The notes under the pieces were generated by a model, which saw only the letters and a program-made list of their open reading frames with translations, did no database searches and had not been told where the DNA came from. From assembly GCA_003151155.1 (NCBI GenBank), contig PLWX01000149.1, forward strand, positions 1-44,540: a DNA stretch of 44,540 nucleotides, written 5' to 3'. Source of the stretch: Acidobacteriaceae bacterium (lineage in GTDB: Bacteria > Acidobacteriota > Terriglobia > Terriglobales > Acidobacteriaceae). Each line of letters opens with the position of its first letter. Position 1 is the first letter of the stretch. A program made the translations under genes and the position numbers. Of this stretch, positions 25,290 through 33,834 are shown piece by piece.

Positions 25290-26144
25290 TCACACCCGCA
25301 TCACTTCAATGCCGAGCTTCTGGAACGGCTCGACCATCTCGTCGGTAGCCGCGGCATCGGTCACAAGGATATTCAGCTCTCCAGCTTTGCAGATCCGCCA
25401 GTTTGCTACCACCCCTAGCTTGCCGCTATCCACCACGGCCACGCGTCGCCGCGCAAGCTTCATCATTGTCGAATTCAGTTCGGCCTCGTCGGCGTTGAAA
25501 CAACTCGCGCCCCACGTCGCGTCCAACCCGTCGGCACCAATGAACATAGTGTTGATCAACATATTCTCCAAAGCTTTCAAAGCCGCTGACCCCACCAGCG
25601 AAAACCATTCGCCATGCAGGTGTCCTCCGGTCACGAAGACATAAACGTCTTTGCGTTTGGAGAGTTCCATTGCTACGTTGACAGTGTTTGTCACCACGGT
25701 AATGTTGTAGTTCATAGGTAGCCCGCGAATCACTTCGGTCGTCGTGGTCCCCGGTGTGAGAGCGATCGTCTCGCCGGGAGTAATCAGCGCGGCTGCTGCA
25801 CGACCGATGCGCCGCTTCTCATCGGCAGCACGCTCCACCTGTGCGAGAAACGACCGGTCGCGGCGGAAGGGTTCATAGAATAGCGGTTCGATCGATACCG
25901 CCCCGCCATGCGTACGACGCAGCAATCCCTTCTGCTCGAGAGCGTCCAGATCCCGCCGTATGGTTACGACCGAAACGTCCAATTGTTCGCTCAAGGTTTC
26001 CACGGAAACCCGGCCGGTTTGCTGCAGGTCGGTGAGGATAGCGCTGAATCGGACTTGCTGCTTGTCCTGCGAAACAGTTCCCTCCGACTGCGGCTGGCCA
26101 TTCGCGCCCATTCCCGGTGGTGACGGTGCTTGGAGTTTCGTCAT
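25290..26144 (-). CDS. DeoR-family transcriptional regulator
   Basis: Repressor of 284 residues. The helix-turn-helix (VSVETLSEQLDVSVVTIRRDLDALEQKGLL, about 46-75) is followed by RRTHGGAV, a DeoR hallmark, and then by a sugar-phosphate-binding domain with ALTPGTTTTEVIRGL, VVTNTVNVAMEL and FIGADGLDATWG. The start is supported by AGGAGA 6 bases upstream, which leaves an unusual ~30-residue Pro/Gly/Gln-rich extension before the HTH. Regulators of this family sense phosphorylated sugars, which fits a locus with a ROK kinase and phosphoglucose isomerases. It lies between two Tat-exported glycosidase genes, and repeats in its upstream region may be its operator. Confidence 0.9.
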   Translation of the reverse strand: MTKLQAPSPPGMGANGQPQSEGTVSQDKQQVRFSAILTDLQQTGRVSVETLSEQLDVSVVTIRRDLDALEQKGLLRRTHGGAVSIEPLFYEPFRRDRSFLAQVERAADEKRRIGRAAAALITPGETIALTPGTTTTEVIRGLPMNYNITVVTNTVNVAMELSKRKDVYVFVTGGHLHGEWFSLVGSAALKALENMLINTMFIGADGLDATWGASCFNADEAELNSTMMKLARRRVAVVDSGKLGVVANWRICKAGELNILVTDAAATDEMVEPFQKLGIEVMRV

Positions 26145-26444
26145 CGAGTTCTCCTGAAGTCTGCAGCGGACAAAAACGAAAGCGACTGGGGATATTTGTG
26201 TTCGCTTTCTACGAAAACGAAAGCGTCAGTGCGGGAATACTACTCCGAATCTTGCCAATTGCAAAAGGATCGTATATCCATTTCACAGCCTCCTAAAAGA
26301 GAAAAATATTCACATTCGTTTAATTTCGATCAAAAACAACCATATATTGGTCTCAATAAAAATATTAGAATGTTCGACGATGGGTGTCGCCGTCGCCTCT
26401 AGAAACCCTCGTCGACACACCCAAGGTTTCGCGAGGAACAGACG
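26145..26444. other. AT-rich divergent regulatory region between DeoR and glycosidase genes
   Basis: The 300 bases hold no gene that I can support; the short forward frame across it has no ribosome site and a composition unlike its neighbours. The part from about 26230 to 26380 is markedly AT-rich compared with the rest of the window and probably holds the promoters. The repeats at 26173-26225 are listed separately. GAGGAAC at 26428-26434 serves the downstream ATG at 26445. Confidence 0.5.
26173..26225. promoter_or_regulatory. Putative DeoR operator: repeated AAAACGAAAGCG sites
   Basis: AAAACGAAAGCG occurs at 26173-26184 and again at 26214-26225, 41 bp apart (close to four helical turns). 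A reverse copy, TTCGCTTTC, lies at 26201-26209, making a CGCTTTC/GAAAGCG dyad with the second site. A further TTCGTTT half-site is at 26315-26321. Direct repeats of this A-rich type upstream of their own gene are typical DeoR-family operators. The region serves both the regulator and the divergent glycosidase gene. Confidence 0.6.
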
Positions 26445-28676
26445 ATGACCTTAGATCGGCGTCAATTCGTTACCGCGCTAGTGGTTTCCGGTGCAGCAAC
26501 CACCGTCCCTCTGGTTGAGGCCGAAAAGGTTCATGTCGAACGTGCATCGCAGCTCTCGTCCGTCAATGCACCCGGGGCAACGATCGATTTCCGCTACGCT
26601 CCCCATCATTCGCAATCGACCATCTGCTTTCCTGACGATCCGATCAAGACGATCGTCGGTCAGGCCGGCGATCTCCGATATGGGTTCGCGAAATCGTCGG
26701 CCGTTGGGATGGAGGACTTCAGCACTACAATCGAATTCTCTCTTGCCGGATTTCAGGACGACAATGTGGTTCGCCAATGGATCGAAGCCCCCGGCGTTCC
26801 CATCGTGCATACCCTCATCGACCGCCCGGCGGCAACGTTGGAACTGACCGCCTTCGCATCGCGCCTTCCCTCCGAGGGTCGCGTCGATAATGTATTGCTC
26901 ATGATCAAGGCGAAGAAGGGAAGCGTCGCGGTTGCTCCCAAGCTTCGCTTCCGTACCTGCGAGAAACTCGAACCACAGGGCTATAACACTCCACTTGGCA
27001 TGGTGGTACGTGCTGGCAGCAACTCTCCTTTTCTCTTTGCTGCTCAGCTCGATAACGACCTCGGATATTGCATGTGGTGGGAAGAAGCTGGCTACACCTT
27101 TTATCTTCCACACGGTACGGCGACCGAGGAGCGGGAGGCGCGCTACTTCGTGCGGCTTCCGCAGGAAAACCAATCCACAGAGAAAATCCTCGCAAACCTG
27201 CGCCAGCCTGACGCACTACTTGCCGAGACGCGCGCCTTTTGGAAGCAATGGAAACCGTTTGGCACAACCGATTGGAGCTACCCTTCGCGTCATGGAGAGT
27301 TTCTTACGGCGTGTTCGCGCAATATTCAACAAGCGCGCGAGGTCAAGAACGATCGGCTTTTCTTCCAGGTCGGGCCCACTGTTTATCGAGGCCTCTGGAT
27401 CGTCGACGGCAACTTCCTCTTAGAGGCGGCTCGCTATCTCGGCTACGACCATGAAGCTGACGAAGGCTTGCGCTCCGAGTGGTCCAAGCAAGTCGAAACC
27501 GGGCAGGTGATCGCGGGCAGTGGCGGCGAACACTGGAAAGATACTTCGATCGCGATGTTCACCCTTGTGCGACAGTGCGAGCTGAAACAGGACTGGTCGT
27601 TCTTCCGCGCGTTCGAGCCCAACGTGTTGCGAGCGATCGACTTCCTCATCGGGCTGCGCGACCAGGCTCGCGTCGGGAAAAGCACTAATGGGCGCTACGG
27701 ATTGCTTGCCCCCGGTTTCGCCGATGGAGGCATCGCCGGCGTCCGCTCAGAATTCACTAATACCGTCTGGACGCTGGCCGCCTTGCGCGCCGTAGCGGAT
27801 GCGGCCGACCAACTCAATATCTCATCGCTCTCGAAGGCGAAACAGTTCTTCAACGAACTCTACGCAGACTTCCAGAGAATGGCAAAGCAGGAAATGGTGC
27901 GGCATCCAGCGGGATTCGAGTATCTCCCGATGATTGCGCATGACGATTCCTCTGTCTCAGATCCAGATCCATGGAACCGGCCGCGTCCTCAAACCGCGCA
28001 GTGGGCGTTGTCCCATGCGATTTATCCTGGAATCGTCTTCGGCAAGAACGATCCCATTGTTCGCGGCCACCTTGCACTCTTGCAATCCTGCACGCAGGAA
28101 GATGTTCCGGCTGAAACCGGCTGGCTGTGGCACGACAGTGTCTGGAATTACAACGCCTCGTTCGCTGCCCATGTTTATCTCTGGGCTGGCCTTCGCGATT
28201 GGGCGCATCGCACGTTCTCTGGTTTCCTCAATCACGCGTCTCCGCTCTACTGTTGGCGCGAGGAGCAGCCGCTGCAACATGCGTTAGTGGGGCAGGACTG
28301 GGGCGACATGCCGCACAATTGGGCAAGCGCGGAGTGTGTCCGCTACATGCGTCATATGCTTGCGCTGGAAGACGGTAAGTCGCTTCGCCTTCTGAATGGC
28401 ATTACCGCGGCAGAACTGACGCCGAATTCTCCCTACGTGCTACGGAATTCTCCGACTCGCTTTGGGCGGATTGATTTGGACCTCGAACCTGCTGGGGCGC
28501 GAGGCTGGCGTTTGCAATTCAAGCGTAGCGCCGGCACTGCTCCTGTCTCCGTGTCTCTGCCGGTTGCAATCGGTACTCTGAGAGTACAAGAGGTCGTGGG
28601 TGCCGGATCGAAATCGAACCTTGAGGTTGTTGAGATCGATCCCGCCGCCACGAAGTGGGAAGCGTTTCTCAAGTAG
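26445..28676 (+). CDS. Tat-exported six-hairpin glycosidase-like protein 2
   Basis: Protein of 743 residues with a twin-arginine signal (LDRRQFVTALVVSGAAT). A beta-sandwich-like N-terminal half (about 45-270) is followed by an (alpha/alpha)6-barrel-type region (about 285-640) and a final beta segment (about 660-743). Characteristic barrel segments are YRGLWIVDGNFLLEAARYLG (D321), GSGGEHWKDTSIAMFTLV and TGWLWHDSVWNYNASFAAH (about 557-575), like those of GH78-related exo-glycosidases. The family cannot be fixed from sequence reading alone. It has the same size, export route and architecture as the 23-25 kb glycosidase, and is divergent from DeoR with putative operators between. Confidence 0.7.
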   Translation: MTLDRRQFVTALVVSGAATTVPLVEAEKVHVERASQLSSVNAPGATIDFRYAPHHSQSTICFPDDPIKTIVGQAGDLRYGFAKSSAVGMEDFSTTIEFSLAGFQDDNVVRQWIEAPGVPIVHTLIDRPAATLELTAFASRLPSEGRVDNVLLMIKAKKGSVAVAPKLRFRTCEKLEPQGYNTPLGMVVRAGSNSPFLFAAQLDNDLGYCMWWEEAGYTFYLPHGTATEEREARYFVRLPQENQSTEKILANLRQPDALLAETRAFWKQWKPFGTTDWSYPSRHGEFLTACSRNIQQAREVKNDRLFFQVGPTVYRGLWIVDGNFLLEAARYLGYDHEADEGLRSEWSKQVETGQVIAGSGGEHWKDTSIAMFTLVRQCELKQDWSFFRAFEPNVLRAIDFLIGLRDQARVGKSTNGRYGLLAPGFADGGIAGVRSEFTNTVWTLAALRAVADAADQLNISSLSKAKQFFNELYADFQRMAKQEMVRHPAGFEYLPMIAHDDSSVSDPDPWNRPRPQTAQWALSHAIYPGIVFGKNDPIVRGHLALLQSCTQEDVPAETGWLWHDSVWNYNASFAAHVYLWAGLRDWAHRTFSGFLNHASPLYCWREEQPLQHALVGQDWGDMPHNWASAECVRYMRHMLALEDGKSLRLLNGITAAELTPNSPYVLRNSPTRFGRIDLDLEPAGARGWRLQFKRSAGTAPVSVSLPVAIGTLRVQEVVGAGSKSNLEVVEIDPAATKWEAFLK

Positions 28677-29335
28677 AACGTGTTGAAACTGACTCCTGCA
28701 CTGCCTTGGGCACCATGGCAAACTCCCGACGTCTGGACCGGCGATCTCAGCTCATCCCTAAGCGTCGAAGCTGTGAGAGGTGGAAAACGCCAGGGATGTT
28801 TTCCCCGTCTCCTCTTCACTCTCGAACAAGGCAGGGTCGTTGTTGCGTTGGTTGACTTGCTCTAACAACTCATCGGCGAGCCGTTGCGCCTCACGTCGGC
28901 CGGATACCTGGTTTTTGGACCAGGACTTCGTGCCATCACGACGCGGCGTTACGGTGTAATCCCAGTAAGAAGACCCTACGTTTATCCCGTAAGCCTCTCT
29001 CCTGAGCCCACCAAAACCTCTCACCCGCCCGCGCGTGAAGCACGCTCACTGCAATCTGTCAGCGCCACCCCTTCCGGGGCATTTGAGCACTCCCGCCTGC
29101 GCGACCAAATCCATCTCGCGCCCGGGCGCGGGCCGACCTCGTTTCTGTTCATCTATTTAAGGATGGATTTTGCCGGCAGGGAGCGGAAGGATTGGGAGTT
29201 ATACGGATGAGACTTTCGACATACTTTCCGGCCGCCCGCGCCGCCTTCGGCCCGCTCCCGACGCCCGGATTTTTTCTCTTGCAAAGGACTTGGGTACACT
29301 GTCAGTCGTTGATTGTGTGCTCAGCCATCTGAAGG
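28677..29335. other. Gene-poor spacer between two metabolic loci
   Basis: No intact gene is seen. The spacer holds a possible integrase remnant (28758-29024, minus strand), a perfect 14-bp palindrome CGCGCCCGGGCGCG (29117-29130), and a stretch at about 29170-29203 that resembles 731-764 (TTTGCCGGCAG followed by a GGAAG/TGGGA-type run). It separates the glycosidase region from the 2-oxo acid dehydrogenase operon and may be a degraded insertion point. Confidence 0.45.
28758..29024 (-). pseudogene. Possible remnant of a phage-type integrase N-terminus
   Basis: An 88-residue frame contains SYWDYTVTPRRDGTKSW followed by SGRREAQRLADELLEQVNQ. This looks like the first beta-hairpin plus helix of tyrosine-recombinase arm-binding domains (aromatic-rich strand, basic turn, then REAQ..A..L). 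No core-binding or catalytic domain follows in any frame. It may be a fragment left by an excised element. Chance similarity of a short frame is a real alternative. Confidence 0.25.
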
Positions 29336-30481
29336 CTAAGCTAACTCGCGCTCCAGATTGTCTGCAAGATCCTGCAAGAACTTGGCAGCCGTCGCTCCAT
29401 CGAGCACACGATGATCGCAGGAGAGCGTGAGCGACATTATCGGGCGCACCGCGATCTCGCCGTCGACTGAAACGACTCGATCTTGGATACGTCCGACCGC
29501 TAGGATCGCGGCTTGGGGCGGAACGATGATCGCCTGGAACGCATCCACGCCGAACATGCCCAGATTGCTGATCGTGAAGGTTCCGCTGGTCACATCGGCG
29601 GGAGCGAGGCGGCCGGCATGCGCACGTTCGATAAGCGCTTTGCGTTTCTCGGCGATCCCGGGAACGGCGAGTCTGTCCGCTTGCGGGATGACAGCCGTGA
29701 CGACAGCGTCAGGCACTGCAATAGCCAGCGCGACGTTGATGTCATGGTTCACCCGCACGTCGCCATCGACGAAGCTGCTATTCACGCGGGGATGTTGACG
29801 CAGTGATTGCGCTACCGCGGCCACGAGCAAGTCCGTATATGTAACGCTCGGGCCGGTAGCTCCTGAGAGCGTCTCTTTCGCAATGACCAGGGCGGAAACG
29901 TCGATATCGCGAGTTAAAAAGAAGTGCGGTATCGTGGTCCAGCTCTGCGTGGTACGTTCTGCCATCAGGCGAGCGACCGAAATCGAAGCCGGGGCCGCCG
30001 CGGCTGGCTTCTCGGCAGCAGCGAGCACATCGTCGGTAGTGATTACGCCATCGGGGCCGGTGCCTTGGACCCGAGTGATGTCGACGCCACGTTCTTGCGC
30101 GAGGCGACGAGCTTTCGGAGAAATCTGAACTTCGCCTCGTGTCTTGGTGGGAGCAGCGGTGGGCGTGGTCGCGGCGGGTGTCGGGATGGTAGCGGCACGG
30201 CCTGAGACTTCTGCTTTGACAGCTTCGGTGGGCACACTTTCTCCCGGGGCGAGGATCCAGGCGATGGTTTTACCAACCGGGATGTCAGTGCCGATTTCGG
30301 CTGTGATACCCGCGAGTACGCCGTCGGCCAGGGCCTCGACTTCCATAACGGCCTTGTCGGTTTCGACTTCGAGGAGAGGCTCGCCTTTCACGACTTGCTC
30401 GCCTTCCTTCTTGCGCCAGGCAACGAGTTTCCCCGTCTCCTGTGCCATCTCGAGTGCCGGCATCACGACGCTGATCGCCAT
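29336..30481 (-). CDS. 2-oxo acid dehydrogenase complex E2 component (dihydrolipoamide acyltransferase)
   Basis: Cytoplasmic acyltransferase of 381 residues. A single lipoyl domain (1-80; lipoylation site K43 in EVETDKAVMEVE) is followed by a Pro/Ala-rich linker (about 95-112), an E1/E3-binding domain (ISPKARRLAQERGVDITRVQGTG), a second Ala/Pro linker and the catalytic domain ending SCDHRVLDGATAAKFL (H357, D361). It is shorter than usual but complete. Last gene of the minus-strand operon, 5 bases after the M24 gene. It pairs with the E1 genes upstream. No E3 gene is in the window, so the complex must borrow dihydrolipoamide dehydrogenase from elsewhere. Confidence 0.92.
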   Translation of the reverse strand: MAISVVMPALEMAQETGKLVAWRKKEGEQVVKGEPLLEVETDKAVMEVEALADGVLAGITAEIGTDIPVGKTIAWILAPGESVPTEAVKAEVSGRAATIPTPAATTPTAAPTKTRGEVQISPKARRLAQERGVDITRVQGTGPDGVITTDDVLAAAEKPAAAAPASISVARLMAERTTQSWTTIPHFFLTRDIDVSALVIAKETLSGATGPSVTYTDLLVAAVAQSLRQHPRVNSSFVDGDVRVNHDINVALAIAVPDAVVTAVIPQADRLAVPGIAEKRKALIERAHAGRLAPADVTSGTFTISNLGMFGVDAFQAIIVPPQAAILAVGRIQDRVVSVDGEIAVRPIMSLTLSCDHRVLDGATAAKFLQDLADNLERELA

Positions 30482-30486
30482 ACTCG

Positions 30487-31836
30487 CTAACCTTTCACGC
30501 CGATACGTTCGGCGCGAGCGCTGGCTTCGATCATCTCGACGACGTGTTTGCTTGGCGTGGATTCGGTTTCGCGCGTGGTCGGAAGCGGACCTTCCACGGT
30601 GTAGTAATGAGCGCCGGCGACCATGAGCTTGTCGGCGGGAAAGCGGGTAATGACTTCGTGGCCGGTTTCGGTGACGACGATTTCTTCTTCAATGCGGGCA
30701 GCGCTCCATCCGTCCGTGGAGGGCCAGAAGGTTTCAAGAGCGAAGACCATGCCGGGCTTGATCTCGGTGGGGTGTTCGAAGGAGACGAGGCGGCTGATGA
30801 CGGGCTTCTCCCAGATCGCGAGGCCGATGCCGTGGCCATACTGAAGAGCGAAGGCGGCTTCTTCGTTGGGGAAGCCGAAGTCGGTAGCTTTCGGCCAGAC
30901 GGCAGCAATATCGGCGGTGCTCCGGCCGGGACGTACGAGTTCGATGGCGGCATCGAGATAATCTCGGCAACGCTTGTAGGCGTCGACCATGGCGTGCGAT
31001 CCGTAACCGATGGTGAAGCATCGGTAATAGCAGGTGCGATAGCCCATGTAGGAATGGAGGATGTCGTAATAGACGGGATCGCCGGGGCGCAGCACGCGAT
31101 CGGAGAAGACGTGCGGATGGGGATTGCAGCGCTCGCCGGAGATCGCGTTCACGGCTTCGACGTATTCGGATCCAAGATCGTAGAGAACTTTGCTGACGAG
31201 ACCGACGGCTTCGTTCTCTTTCATACCGGGCTTCATCGCGCGGTAGAGTTCGTCGTAGGCGGCGTCAACCATCATGGCCGAGGTATTGAGAAGCGAGATC
31301 TCGTCCTGCGTCTTAATGACGCGGGCCTCCGACATGAGTTCCTGGCCATCGATGACGGTGATGCCTTCGCGCTGCAAAGCAAAAAGCACCGGGAGTTCAA
31401 TGATGTCGATGCCCACAGGCTCTTTGTGCAGGCCGCGCATTTCGAGCTCGAGCTTGATCTTCTTGGCAACGTCTTCGGCGCGACCCATTTGCGGAGTCAT
31501 CGCACCGCGCAGCATGGAGATGCCGGGACGCGAGCGGCCATCACCAAGCCACGGGCAATTGAGCTGATGGTGCCTGGCGGCGGACCCGAAATCCCAGAGT
31601 ATGGGCTCATCGTTCTGCGGGAGGAGCGTAAAGCGATTGGCTTTGTCCTGCGCCCACGTTCCGATGTGGGTTGCCGTGATGTAGCGGACGTTGTTCATGT
31701 CGAAGCAGAGCAGAGCCCCCATCTCCGACTTGGCGAGAAGGTCCTTTACGCGTTGCAGGCGTTCGCGGCGCAAGCGATCGAAATCGATCCGCTGCTCCCA
31801 ATCCACTGCCATGGTGCCGTGAGTTCTCAGTGCCAC
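30487..31836 (-). CDS. M24-family (creatinase/aminopeptidase P-like) protein with an altered metal site
   Basis: Protein of 449 residues with the creatinase N-terminal domain (MGALLCFDMNNVRYITATHIG, about 39-59) and the pita-bread fold. Four of five metal-ligand positions fit: D258 (PVYYDIL), H335 (YGHGIGLAIWE), E368 (FALETFW) and about E383 (RIEEEIVVTE). The second Asp of the usual D-x10-D motif is Cys269 (GYRTCYYRCFTIG). Relatives include Xaa-Pro peptidases, ectoine hydrolase and the DMSP lyase DddP, so proline peptidase activity should not be assumed. The start is a GTG at 31836 with a perfect AGGAGG 5 bases upstream. It sits between E1-beta and E2 genes, an unexpected place for a peptidase. 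Confidence 0.8.
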   Translation of the reverse strand: MALRTHGTMAVDWEQRIDFDRLRRERLQRVKDLLAKSEMGALLCFDMNNVRYITATHIGTWAQDKANRFTLLPQNDEPILWDFGSAARHHQLNCPWLGDGRSRPGISMLRGAMTPQMGRAEDVAKKIKLELEMRGLHKEPVGIDIIELPVLFALQREGITVIDGQELMSEARVIKTQDEISLLNTSAMMVDAAYDELYRAMKPGMKENEAVGLVSKVLYDLGSEYVEAVNAISGERCNPHPHVFSDRVLRPGDPVYYDILHSYMGYRTCYYRCFTIGYGSHAMVDAYKRCRDYLDAAIELVRPGRSTADIAAVWPKATDFGFPNEEAAFALQYGHGIGLAIWEKPVISRLVSFEHPTEIKPGMVFALETFWPSTDGWSAARIEEEIVVTETGHEVITRFPADKLMVAGAHYYTVEGPLPTTRETESTPSKHVVEMIEASARAERIGVKG

Positions 31837-31841
31837 GATCG

Positions 31842-31847
31842 CCTCCT
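31842..31847 (-). promoter_or_regulatory. Shine-Dalgarno site fixing a GTG start
   Basis: Perfect AGGAGG on the minus strand, five bases before the GTG at 31836. It supports that start over the ATG eight codons later. Confidence 0.7.
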
Positions 31848-31856
31848 AAGGGGGAC

Positions 31857-32852
31857 CTATGCGCGCTTGCACATGCCGCGCGCGGCCTCAAAGACGGTTT
31901 GTTCGGTGGGAACGGTCACGTCTTCGAGGGTTGGAGAAAATGGAATGGGAACGTGCATCGCCCCCATACGCTTTACGGGCGCATCGAGACTATAAAACGC
32001 TCCCTCGGCGATCACCGACGCCAATTCGGCGGTGACGCCGTAGCGCCCGTAGCCTTCATCGACCACGATTGCTCGCGAAGTCTTTTTTACCGACTCAATC
32101 AATGTCTTCTCGTCGAGGGGCCACGTAGTGCGCGGATCAACGACCTCGGCGCTGATCCCGACTTTCTCGAGCATCGTCGCGGCGCCGAGAGCAACCTGGA
32201 CCATGCTGCTGGTTGCGACGATGGTGATGTCGTCGCCGGCGCGCTTCACGTCGGCAACGCCAAGAGGAATTATGTACTCTTCTTCCGGTACCGGGCCCTT
32301 GAGCTTGTACATCATCTTGTCTTCGAAGAAGATGACGGGGTTGTTGTCGCGAATTGCGGCTTTGAGCAGGCCTTTCGCGTCGTAGGGCGTGGACGGGAGA
32401 ATCACTTTCAAGCCCGGGACGTGACTGAACCATGCATGCAACGACTGCGAGTGTTGCGCGGCCGAACGACGGGTGGCACCCATGGTGGTGCGGAGGACCA
32501 TCGGTACTTTCCACTTGCCGCCGGACATGTAGTGGACCTTCGCGGCCTGGTTCACCATCTGGTCCATGGTGAGGGTAAGGAAGTCGCCGAACATGATGTC
32601 GACTACCGGACGCATGCCCGTCATGGCGGCGCCGACGCCAACCCCGGCGAATCCAGCTTCGGAAATTGGAGTGTCGATGACACGATTGGCGCCAAATTCT
32701 TCGACGAGTCCGGCGAGCACCTTGAAGGGCGTTCCGGCTTCGGCTACGTCTTCGCCGAGGATGCAGACGGTAGGGTCGCGCCGCATCTCTTCGGCGAGCG
32801 CTTCACGGATGGCTTGCGCGAACGTCATTTCACGGGTCGCGACTTCAGGCAT
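31857..32852 (-). CDS. 2-oxo acid dehydrogenase E1 beta subunit
   Basis: Subunit of 331 residues of a thiamine-diphosphate-dependent 2-oxo acid (pyruvate, acetoin or branched-chain) dehydrogenase. Features are ILGEDVAEAGTPFKV (31-45), the cofactor-activating E65 in DTPISEAGFAG, and HSQSLHAWFSHVPGLKV (about 134-150). The C-terminal transketolase domain carries VVDPRTTWPLDEKTL and IVVDEGYGRYG. It overlaps the end of the E1-alpha gene by 8 bases. Substrate specificity cannot be told from these motifs; sequence flavour is that of acetoin/pyruvate-type alpha2beta2 enzymes. Confidence 0.92.
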   Translation of the reverse strand: MPEVATREMTFAQAIREALAEEMRRDPTVCILGEDVAEAGTPFKVLAGLVEEFGANRVIDTPISEAGFAGVGVGAAMTGMRPVVDIMFGDFLTLTMDQMVNQAAKVHYMSGGKWKVPMVLRTTMGATRRSAAQHSQSLHAWFSHVPGLKVILPSTPYDAKGLLKAAIRDNNPVIFFEDKMMYKLKGPVPEEEYIIPLGVADVKRAGDDITIVATSSMVQVALGAATMLEKVGISAEVVDPRTTWPLDEKTLIESVKKTSRAIVVDEGYGRYGVTAELASVIAEGAFYSLDAPVKRMGAMHVPIPFSPTLEDVTVPTEQTVFEAARGMCKRA

Positions 32853-33834
32853 AAACGTCCTGTTCCACTTCGATGGGGTCGGGATACGGGGACGCCAGAG
32901 CGAACTCGACGGCAGCTTTCATCTCGGCGCGAAGATCGGCTTCGATCATGGTGAGCGCCTCCGTATCGGAATGCTTGTTCTGGATCAGCCAGTCGCTGAA
33001 AAGCTTGAGAGGATCGCGATCCGACATCCACTCCTTCTCTTCGACTTTCGAGCGGTAGTATTCGCGGTTGATGTCGCCCACGTGATGACCGTGATAGCGA
33101 TAGGTAATGCACTGCAAAAAGGCCGGGCCTTCGCCGGCACGCGCACGAGCGACGAGGCGCTCGGAGACGGCGTGGACGGCGCGCACATCCTGACCGTCGA
33201 CGGTTTCGGCGTGGATGCCGAAGGCGGTGGCGCGGGTATTGATGTCGCCGGCGGTGGTTTCGGAGAAATGGGTGTACTCGTTGTACATGTTGTTCTCGCA
33301 GACGTAGATCACCGGCAGCTTCCACAGCGACGCGAGATTCATGACTTCGTAAAGCGAGCCCTGGCCGAGCGCACCTTCACCAAAAAAGCAGACCGCGACC
33401 TGATGGGTGCCCAGATGTTTTGCGGAGAAGGCGGCGCCGGTGGCGATACCGACGCTTCCGCCCACGATGGCGTTGGCCCCGAGGTTGCCGGTGGCGGGAT
33501 CGGCGATATGCATCGATCCACCTTTGCCTTTGCAGTACCCGGCTTCTTTACCGAGCAGTTCGGCAAACATGCGGTCGGGCGTGGCGCCCTTGGCGAGACA
33601 GTGTCCGTGGCCGCGATGCGTGCTGGTGATGTAGTCGTTTTTGTTCAGCACGGAACAGACGCCGACCGCAACCGCTTCTTCGCCGATGTAGAGATGGGCG
33701 AGCCCCGGCATGAGAGCGCGGGTATAGATGTCGTTCACATGTTCTTCGAAAAGGCGGATCGCCATCATGTCGTGGAACATCTCGATCCACTTCGCACGCT
33801 GCGCGCCGGCATCCGCTTGCGTACTGGCTGTCAT
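32845..33834 (-). CDS. 2-oxo acid dehydrogenase E1 alpha subunit
   Basis: Thiamine-diphosphate-binding subunit of 329 residues. STHRGHGHCLAKG (71-83) and GKGGSMHIAD are typical of the E1-alpha family. The TPP motif runs from GEGALGQGS (152-160) to ENNMYNEYT (180-188), with Glu in place of Asp in GDG, which is common. YHGHHVGD (about 252) holds the catalytic-site His. It overlaps the reductase gene by 4 bases and the E1-beta gene by 8. Closest in style to acetoin dehydrogenase/pyruvate dehydrogenase E1-alpha. Confidence 0.92.
   Translation of the reverse strand: MTASTQADAGAQRAKWIEMFHDMMAIRLFEEHVNDIYTRALMPGLAHLYIGEEAVAVGVCSVLNKNDYITSTHRGHGHCLAKGATPDRMFAELLGKEAGYCKGKGGSMHIADPATGNLGANAIVGGSVGIATGAAFSAKHLGTHQVAVCFFGEGALGQGSLYEVMNLASLWKLPVIYVCENNMYNEYTHFSETTAGDINTRATAFGIHAETVDGQDVRAVHAVSERLVARARAGEGPAFLQCITYRYHGHHVGDINREYYRSKVEEKEWMSDRDPLKLFSDWLIQNKHSDTEALTMIEADLRAEMKAAVEFALASPYPDPIEVEQDVYA

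Noticed and set aside
30544..31995. 483-residue plus-strand open frame
   Set aside because: Antisense to the M24 gene, which has a perfect ribosome site and catalytic motifs; no recognisable family in the antisense product.
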